10,744 bases of DNA, taken from assembly GCA_964452115.1 (NCBI GenBank), contig CAYVKY010000077.1, positions 1 to 10,744 of the forward strand, in the 5' to 3' direction. This document shows positions 6,424 through 10,744 of this stretch, in pieces. This stretch comes from CAYVKY01 sp964452115. GTDB taxonomy: Bacteria; Bacteroidota; Ignavibacteria; Tepidaquicellales; Tepidaquicellaceae. Below the pieces are notes generated by a model, which was not told the origin of the DNA, made no database searches, and saw only the letters and a list, made by a program, of their open reading frames with translations. The translations under genes were made by a program, and so were the position numbers. Numbering within the stretch: position 1 is the first letter of the stretch; every line of letters starts with the position of its first letter.

Positions 6424-8070
6424 AGATTTCTTTTTAAAAAACAGCAAAACAAATTTTATAATCAGCGACAGCGCCGCAAGAGCCAGCATCAAGGCAAGGC
6501 TGAATTTGCCGATGTAATCCCCGTGCATAGTGTAAAATGTCATTGACGGCGAACCAGTTCCGAAGTTCACCATAATATTTTCTTTTTCATTTACTTCGCT
6601 TTGCGAATGCAAATTTCCGTACGGGTCAATGCTGCCCGAGATGCCCGTATTTCCGCACCTTAAAATCCACTTTCTGTTTTCCACCGCCCTGAAAACTGCA
6701 TACCGGTTGTGCTGATAAGTGCCCGGAAGTTTTCCCCACCATCCGTCATTCGTAATCACTACGCCAACCTGCGAGCCGCGTCTTATGAATTGCGAAAAAA
6801 ATTCGGGATAAACCGATTCATAACATATCGCAGTGTTGAATTTAAACTTATTATCAACTGAAAATACAGTTGTGTCTATGCCTGTCTGAAATGCGCTGAT
6901 GCCCACGCTCCAGTTAACCAGATTTCTGATGAAAGGAATTTTTTCCTGATAAGGCATACGCTCGCTTGCAACTACGAGTTTGATTTTATTATAAACCTGA
7001 AGTCTGTTTTTTGAAATCAGGAGCGCTGAATTGAAAACGTCATAGTACGTTCCGTCTGAAAACTTTTTCGAATCCGGACGGATGTCCTTCGGGTTTGAAT
7101 AAGTCTGAAGGTTCACAAATCCCGTCAGCAGCGGAATGTTAATCGAATCCGCAAAATGCGTGAGTTCATCCATCCGGTCTTTGTATGCGGGATATAAGAG
7201 ATAATAAGGCATTGCCGTTTCCGGAAGAATGATGATATCGGGACGCTTTGATGTGTCGGTGAGCGACTCAATCTGCTTCATATACTCCTTCATCAGGTCT
7301 TTCGGGGCGGAACTCCACTTGCTCCACGGATTAATGTTCGGCTGAATAATTGCCGCCCTTAACGTATCGGCGGATTTATTTTCCGAAAATTTTTCGCTGC
7401 ACCTGTTTGTGTAATTATACACATCGGGCATCATAAAAATTAGCAGCGTGAAAATTATAAGCGGCAAAACTTTTTTGCGTGAAATAATATCCGTATAAAG
7501 CGCGAGATGTATATAGAAAAACATTATCCCGATAAACACAGCCCAAAGCGACACACCGAATAAACCTGTAATATCGGCGAACTGAATTTTTGCAAGCACG
7601 TTTGTGAAAGCATCACCGGCGCTGAGCCAAGGAAAACTGAATTCCTGCGATGTTGTCAGATATTCAAATCCAACCTGAAAAAACGGATAAAGCAAAAAAA
7701 GCAAATACGAGTTTTTCTTTGATGCGAGTGATGCGCGCCTGTAGAAAAAATAAAAAAGAAATACGGGAATCTGAAGCGTGATGCTGTGAAGAATAATAGT
7801 TACAGCTCCGCCGAGAATCAGAAACCTGTCCGCATTTTCGCGCATTCCGCTGAGCGGAAGCCAGGAAATTGCAATAAGGTCCAGCACAAAAAATGCAAGG
7901 TATGTGCGCGTGAATAACTGTTTATAATTTTCCGAAGTGTAAATCAGAAATGCAAGAAGTCCGTAACCGCAAAAAATCAGGTAACTGAGATAAAACGGCG
8001 GAAATGACAGTCCGATTGATATTCCGCAGGCAATGCTGAGCAGTATGCTATTTCTTTTTTTTGTAATCAA
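6418..8070 (-). CDS. lnt: apolipoprotein N-acyltransferase
   Basis: This 550-residue inner-membrane enzyme moves an acyl chain from phospholipid to the N-terminal cysteine of lipoproteins, the last step of lipoprotein maturation. About six hydrophobic spans fill residues 8-215, a nitrilase-like periplasmic domain follows (about 236-510), and a final span lies at about 523-545. The catalytic triad is visible: E284 in ILPE, K362 in YNKIKLV and C416 in AICYES, followed by NDGWW (441-445) and FRAVENR (460-466). The usual LVPFGE segment reads LVVASE, keeping the glutamate (E370). The TTG at 8070 is the best start: it overlaps the end of the PAP2 gene by 23 nt and gives a normal N-terminus before the first span; there is no upstream ATG that fits. 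It is the last gene of the ispF-PAP2-lnt operon and converges on the HU-domain gene. Confidence 0.93.
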   Translation of the reverse strand: MITKKRNSILLSIACGISIGLSFPPFYLSYLIFCGYGLLAFLIYTSENYKQLFTRTYLAFFVLDLIAISWLPLSGMRENADRFLILGGAVTIILHSITLQIPVFLFYFFYRRASLASKKNSYLLFLLYPFFQVGFEYLTTSQEFSFPWLSAGDAFTNVLAKIQFADITGLFGVSLWAVFIGIMFFYIHLALYTDIISRKKVLPLIIFTLLIFMMPDVYNYTNRCSEKFSENKSADTLRAAIIQPNINPWSKWSSAPKDLMKEYMKQIESLTDTSKRPDIIILPETAMPYYLLYPAYKDRMDELTHFADSINIPLLTGFVNLQTYSNPKDIRPDSKKFSDGTYYDVFNSALLISKNRLQVYNKIKLVVASERMPYQEKIPFIRNLVNWSVGISAFQTGIDTTVFSVDNKFKFNTAICYESVYPEFFSQFIRRGSQVGVVITNDGWWGKLPGTYQHNRYAVFRAVENRKWILRCGNTGISGSIDPYGNLHSQSEVNEKENIMVNFGTGSPSMTFYTMHGDYIGKFSLALMLALAALSLIIKFVLLFFKKKSL

Positions 8071-8614
8071 TCTTCAGACCTTTATTTATCAGACTCCAGA
8101 GATATATCAGAATCATTCCTATTAAAATACCTATCGCGATTCCACCAATCATATCGGAAGGATAATGAACGCCGACAAAAACTCTTGACAGCGCGATGAT
8201 AAAGCTTGTTCCGTAAATCGGCACTCTGTATTCGGGAAAGAAATGCGAAAGCACAACCGCACCCGCAAAATGATTTACGGCGTGGGAAGACGGAAATGAA
8301 AAAGAATTAAGGCATGGCACAAGCAGGTGTACGCCCTGAAGCACTGTGCACGGGCGCTCCCGCATCACAAGATGCTTTATCAATGTGCTTGACACCTGAT
8401 CGCTTACAATGATGCACAAAATTATCATCACCGCGGCAATCCTTCCGCGCCTGCCACCCTTAATTACCATAGTTAACCACATCACGGCAAAGAATATATA
8501 CCAGTTTTCACGCTCGGTGATAAACGGCATAAACTTATCCGTTACGGGATTTGCAAGAATTACATTTATGAAATAAAATACCTGTACATCTATGTGATAT
8601 AAAAAATCAACCAT
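8048..8614 (-). CDS. PAP2-family membrane phosphatase
   Basis: This 188-residue multi-span membrane protein carries the three PAP2 signature motifs: K80-x6-R87-P88 (KHLVMRERP), FPSSHA with P108-S-S-H111, and S143-R-x5-H150-x3-D154 (SRVFVGVHYPSD). H150 is expected to form the phospho-enzyme and H111 to act as acid/base, with the active site facing the periplasm. Members dephosphorylate lipid phosphates such as undecaprenyl pyrophosphate or phosphatidylglycerol phosphate. The substrate is not visible in the sequence, but the operon position between ispF (isoprenoid precursor) and lnt makes undecaprenyl pyrophosphate an attractive guess. The start ATG follows the ispF stop by 3 nt, and the 3' end overlaps lnt. 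A lysine-rich C-terminus (DYKKKK) should be cytoplasmic. Confidence 0.9.
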   Translation of the reverse strand: MVDFLYHIDVQVFYFINVILANPVTDKFMPFITERENWYIFFAVMWLTMVIKGGRRGRIAAVMIILCIIVSDQVSSTLIKHLVMRERPCTVLQGVHLLVPCLNSFSFPSSHAVNHFAGAVVLSHFFPEYRVPIYGTSFIIALSRVFVGVHYPSDMIGGIAIGILIGMILIYLWSLINKGLKIDYKKKK

Positions 8615-8617
8615 TGT

Positions 8618-9091
8618 TTATTTATAAATTAATACCGACGCCATACAATAAATACCTTCGCCTCTGCCTGTAAACCCCAGATTTTCCGATGTTGTTGCCT
8701 TGATGGAAATATTTTCCGTATTCAGAATTTTTGAAATATTTTTTTTCATTTCCGGAATGTACTTATAAATCTTCGGAGACTGGAGAACCACAGTGCAGTC
8801 TGCATTCATAACCTTGTATGAACGGCTGCGGACAAGCGACATTGTTTTTTCCAGAAGAATGAGGCTGCTGATATCCTTGTACTTCATGTCGGTGTCGGGG
8901 AACTGATGCCCGATGTCCTCAAATCCCGCAGCCCCAAGCAGCGCATCGCAAAGTGCGTGCAGGAGCGCATCCGCGTCCGAGTGTCCGAGTAGCCCTTTTT
9001 CATAGGGGATATCCACGCCGCCTAAAATAAATTTGCGGTTGTCCGCAAAACTGTGTATGTCTATGCCTGTACCTGTTCTGATGTCGTCCAT
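8618..9091 (-). CDS. ispF: 2-C-methyl-D-erythritol 2,4-cyclodiphosphate synthase
   Basis: This 157-residue protein is a full-length IspF, which closes 4-diphosphocytidyl-methylerythritol 2-phosphate to the cyclodiphosphate with loss of CMP, in the non-mevalonate isoprenoid pathway. The zinc ligands are visible as D11 and H13 in GTGIDIHSF and H45 in LLHAL. Other family blocks are LGHSDADALLHALCDALLGA (36-55), the FPDTD loop (64-68) and the C-terminal TSENLGFTGRGEGI (134-147). It works in the cytoplasm as a trimer. It is the first gene of the operon, with PAP2 starting 3 nt after its stop. The start ATG at 9091 gives a normal N-terminus. Upstream lies the folded RNA candidate, about 60 nt away, which might be a separate transcript or part of its leader. 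Confidence 0.96.
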   Translation of the reverse strand: MDDIRTGTGIDIHSFADNRKFILGGVDIPYEKGLLGHSDADALLHALCDALLGAAGFEDIGHQFPDTDMKYKDISSLILLEKTMSLVRSRSYKVMNADCTVVLQSPKIYKYIPEMKKNISKILNTENISIKATTSENLGFTGRGEGIYCMASVLIYK

Positions 9092-9141
9092 AAGAATAAA
9101 ATACTAAACCCTGATTTATATTGATATGAAAATTTTCGGAT

Positions 9142-9149
9142 AAAAAAAA
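9142..9149 (-). terminator. U8 run after closing stem of RNA candidate
   Basis: On the minus strand the closing helix strand CTCATCC (9157-9151) is followed by A and then eight T (9149-9142). A stable helix plus a U-run is the pattern of an intrinsic terminator. The helix here closes a large multibranched fold, which is less usual; the small ACTTC-TTCG-GAAGT hairpin just before it could contribute. Confidence 0.5.
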
Positions 9150-9150
9150 T

Positions 9151-9280
9151 GGATGAGCAGGCTTACTTCCGAAGAAGTCACGCGATGAATTCGCCATATA
9201 TGAGTCGTCCGAAGACGGCTAATGAGGATTACCTCGTTGCATTGTATTCTAAGCCCAATGCAAGGCAGCCTGACTCATCC
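9151..9280 (-). ncRNA. unrecognised structured RNA candidate (130 nt)
   Basis: The minus strand folds by eye into one multibranched structure. The ends pair: GGATGAG (9280-9274) with CTCATCC (9157-9151), continued by AGGCT (9271-9267) with AGCCT (9163-9159). Inside are five hairpins in order: TTGCATTG/CAATGCAA with an 11-nt loop (9263-9237), GAGG-TAAT-CCTC (9235-9224), AGCCGTC-TTCG-GACGACT with one G-U pair (9220-9203), GCGA-ATTCA-TCGC (9194-9182), and ACTTC-TTCG-GAAGT (9178-9165). About 80 of 130 bases pair. Two loops are C(UUCG)G, the very stable RNA tetraloop, which exists only on the minus strand and so fixes the orientation. A U8 run follows. A possible promoter lies in front (TTTAAT at 9293-9288, TTGCTT at 9318-9313, spacing 19). 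I do not recognise a known class: it lacks 6S, SRP, tmRNA, RNase P or common riboswitch signatures. An interspersed palindromic repeat is the main alternative. Confidence 0.6.
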
Positions 9281-9287
9281 GCTTAAA

Positions 9288-9318
9288 ATTAAACAAGTTA
9301 ACTTTAAAAGTAAAGCAA
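9288..9318 (-). promoter_or_regulatory. possible promoter for the RNA candidate
   Basis: On the minus strand TTGCTT (9318-9313) and TTTAAT (9293-9288) resemble -35 and -10 boxes. The -10 is 7 nt ahead of the first base of the folded region, the normal distance to a start site. The spacing of 19 is slightly long and the region is AT-rich, so support is modest. Confidence 0.3.
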
Positions 9319-9347
9319 ATTATTTTTTATTCCGGGAACTCCGGTCT

Positions 9348-10646
9348 TTAAACTCTGTTCAGTCCCACGCGGATTATGCCTTCGCCGTATTTGTATTTAA
9401 GTTTATCCAGTGCGTAATACGGGAGGTTCGTTTTCTGTTCAAAAAGTTCGAGGTTATTCCGGCGCGGATCTCTCAGCAGGTCAAAAACCGCAATGCCGAA
9501 AGCCCGTCCCCGCAGGCTTTTACGCGGTTTCGGAAAGCGGCTGAAGAGTTCAAGCGCGTGTTCATAAATTTCCCTGTCGTCATTTGTGTATGTGCGCAGC
9601 TTTATGTCGTCTCCCGCGTAACGCAGATTTTCGTATCGAAGCGTGAGGAACATTCCGCCTGCTACGAGTTCCTTGTCGCGGAGTTTGCGGCAGATGTATT
9701 CTGAAACGCGGCGGATTTCACTCTGCACATCCGCGGTTTTATAAATCGCCTGCGACATCGAATGCTGATGCGAGAGGCATTTTTCCGTCTGCTGCTTCCG
9801 GAAAATGCCCGATGTGTCTTCGCCGCGGGCGAGCTTTCTGAATACAATACCGTTTATTCCGAACTCACGCTTAAGCACATATTCATCGTATTCTGCAAGG
9901 TCGCCGATGGTTTTGATTCCGAATAGCGAAAGCCTCCGCTCAATCCGCGCGCCGATGCCCCACATCTTTTTCACGGGCAGAGCATATATGCGCGCTTTGT
10001 CTTCGGGAGTTATCACCGTCAGTCCGTTCGGTTTCTGAAGTTTCGTTGCAATTTTTGCGTAAGTTTTATTCCACGAACAGCCGATTGACGCCGTGAGATT
10101 TTCGATTTCGAGTATGCGGAACTTGATGAATGACGCTGTGCGACGGGCATCTTCCCAGTCCTTCACCACGGGCGTGAGGTCAAGAAAGCATTCGTCTATG
10201 CTGTACTGCTCGATGAATTCTTCGGGGACAAACTGTTTGAGTTCGTTTTGAATATTCTGCAGAATGCTCTCGTATTTTGTGCCGTAACACGGAAGGTCAA
10301 TCAGAGACGGACAGATTTTTTTTGCTTCGTACATACTGATTCCGGTGTCCACTCCGAGTGCGCGCGCTTCATAAGAGGCGGTCATCACAATGCCCTTGCC
10401 GCCGGGACTCGAGCCCACAGCAACGGGTTTGCCGCGAAGTTTCGGATTGTCACGCTGCTCCACCTGCGCGTAAAATGCATCAAAATCCAGATGAAGAAAA
10501 TACCTGTTCCCGCGGTTTCTCTGAAGGGGATTTAATTCCCTGAAATGCGGAAAGGAGTAAAGCGGCATCATCCTGACGCGCTTGAATGTCTCCGAATACG
10601 AGTCTCCTTCCCTGCTTATAAAGAAAAATGAACTTGGCTTTTCCAT
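9348..10646 (-). CDS. dinB: Y-family DNA polymerase (Pol IV/DinB type)
   Basis: This 432-residue translesion polymerase shows the Y-family order: palm/fingers with DFDAFYAQVEQ (D54, D56 and likely steric gate Y59), GIVMTASYEARALGV (85-99), catalytic YSIDECFLDLT (D151, E152), SIGCSWNKTYAKIATKLQKP (187-206), a helix-hairpin-helix thumb near WGIGARIERRLSLFGI (229-244), and a little-finger domain. A clamp-binding-like NLELF (398-402) precedes a C-terminal stretch (ALDKLKYKYGEGIIRVG) like that of UmuC/DinB relatives. It copies past damaged bases with low fidelity in the cytoplasm. An extension of about 46 residues precedes the first strand; starts at M26 or M27 (10571, 10568) are alternatives. It appears to be transcribed alone, with a palindrome in front suggesting a repressor site. 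No umuD-like partner lies in the window. Confidence 0.92.
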   Translation of the reverse strand: MEKPSSFFFISREGDSYSETFKRVRMMPLYSFPHFRELNPLQRNRGNRYFLHLDFDAFYAQVEQRDNPKLRGKPVAVGSSPGGKGIVMTASYEARALGVDTGISMYEAKKICPSLIDLPCYGTKYESILQNIQNELKQFVPEEFIEQYSIDECFLDLTPVVKDWEDARRTASFIKFRILEIENLTASIGCSWNKTYAKIATKLQKPNGLTVITPEDKARIYALPVKKMWGIGARIERRLSLFGIKTIGDLAEYDEYVLKREFGINGIVFRKLARGEDTSGIFRKQQTEKCLSHQHSMSQAIYKTADVQSEIRRVSEYICRKLRDKELVAGGMFLTLRYENLRYAGDDIKLRTYTNDDREIYEHALELFSRFPKPRKSLRGRAFGIAVFDLLRDPRRNNLELFEQKTNLPYYALDKLKYKYGEGIIRVGLNRV

Positions 10647-10671
10647 ATAATTAAATGGCTTATTATTTTAT

Positions 10672-10689
10672 ACCATAAATATATATGGT
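10672..10689 (-). promoter_or_regulatory. palindrome upstream of dinB, possible operator
   Basis: ACCATA (10672-10677) and TATGGT (10684-10689) form a perfect 6-bp inverted repeat with a 6-bp AT spacer, 25 bp upstream of the dinB start. dinB genes are commonly repressed by LexA, but this does not match the known E. coli or Bacillus LexA boxes, so the binding protein is unknown. Confidence 0.4.
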
Positions 10690-10722
10690 TAACAATAAAA
10701 AGTAAAGACAATTCGTATCAAT

Positions 10723-10744
10723 GTAAAATGTAAAGTGTAAAGTG
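10723..10744. repeat. GTAAAGT heptad tandem repeat, runs off window
   Basis: GTAAAAT (10723-10729) is followed by GTAAAGT (10730-10736) and GTAAAGT (10737-10743), then G at the window edge. The array is a simple short tandem repeat of at least three units and may continue beyond the window. Confidence 0.7.

Noticed and set aside
6063..6452. 129-codon minus-strand open frame with Ser runs
   Set aside because: It is antisense to the coiled-coil and acidic tail codons of the HU-domain gene and overlaps lnt out of frame.
9000..9197. 65-codon minus-strand open frame starting in the RNA candidate
   Set aside because: It is out of frame with ispF, overlaps its 5' end and consists of the folded region plus an ispF shadow.
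9151..9280. Reading the folded region as an integron attC site or a tRNA-like gene
   Set aside because: No attC core sites at its ends, no integrase or cassette context, and no T-loop or acceptor/anticodon arrangement.
9332..9344. CCGG-GAACT-CCGG hairpin just after the dinB stop, as a terminator
   Set aside because: The stem is only 4 bp, and on the dinB strand it is followed by an A-run instead of a T-run.
9222..9704. 160-codon plus-strand open frame
   Set aside because: It begins inside the RNA candidate and runs antisense through the 3' part of dinB; the protein shows no family features.

Overview
The window looks like an AT-rich chromosomal segment from a Gram-negative bacterium of the Bacteroidota/Chlorobi/Ignavibacteria lineage. 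This is an inference from several signs: a TPR-membrane-SPOR protein paired with a tandem HU-domain protein of the CCDC81-like type, an Lnt of the variant seen in that lineage, start codons with almost no Shine-Dalgarno sequence in front of them, and GC-rich dispersed repeats in AT-rich spacers. Two genes (the metallophosphatase and lnt) appear to use TTG starts.

Layout: 1-548 (-) is a YdeI/OmpD-associated family gene cut by the left edge, preceded by a SnoaL/NTF2-like gene (565-957, -). A divergent AT-rich spacer leads to a vapBC toxin-antitoxin pair (1212-1861, +). From 1876 to 2058 lies a cluster of two repeat families, and one of these recurs at 3164-3194, directly in front of an exported metallophosphatase gene (2043-3146, -). 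Divergent from it is a two-gene operon (3363-6423, +). Its first gene encodes a TPR/transmembrane/SPOR protein. Its second gene overlaps the first by 8 nt and encodes two HU-like domains followed by a long Pro/Glu-rich and coiled-coil tail. This operon collides tail to tail with a compact minus-strand operon ispF - PAP2 phosphatase - lnt (9091 to 6418). Upstream of ispF is a 130-nt, strongly folded, unannotated minus-strand RNA candidate (9151-9280), followed by a dinB-like DNA polymerase gene (9348-10646, -) with a palindrome in its promoter region.

How the genes may work together: IspF makes an isoprenoid precursor, PAP2 enzymes often dephosphorylate undecaprenyl pyrophosphate, and Lnt completes lipoprotein maturation, so that operon has an envelope-building theme. 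The TPR-SPOR/HU operon could physically link septal peptidoglycan (SPOR, periplasm) to DNA (HU domains, cytoplasm) through a membrane segment. The vapBC pair and the repeats are accessory material.

The observations most worth following are the structured RNA candidate at 9151-9280, the split SPOR/HU pair with a shared short peptide motif at opposite ends of the two proteins, and the repeat units that carry a Shine-Dalgarno plus ATG and touch both ends of the metallophosphatase gene.
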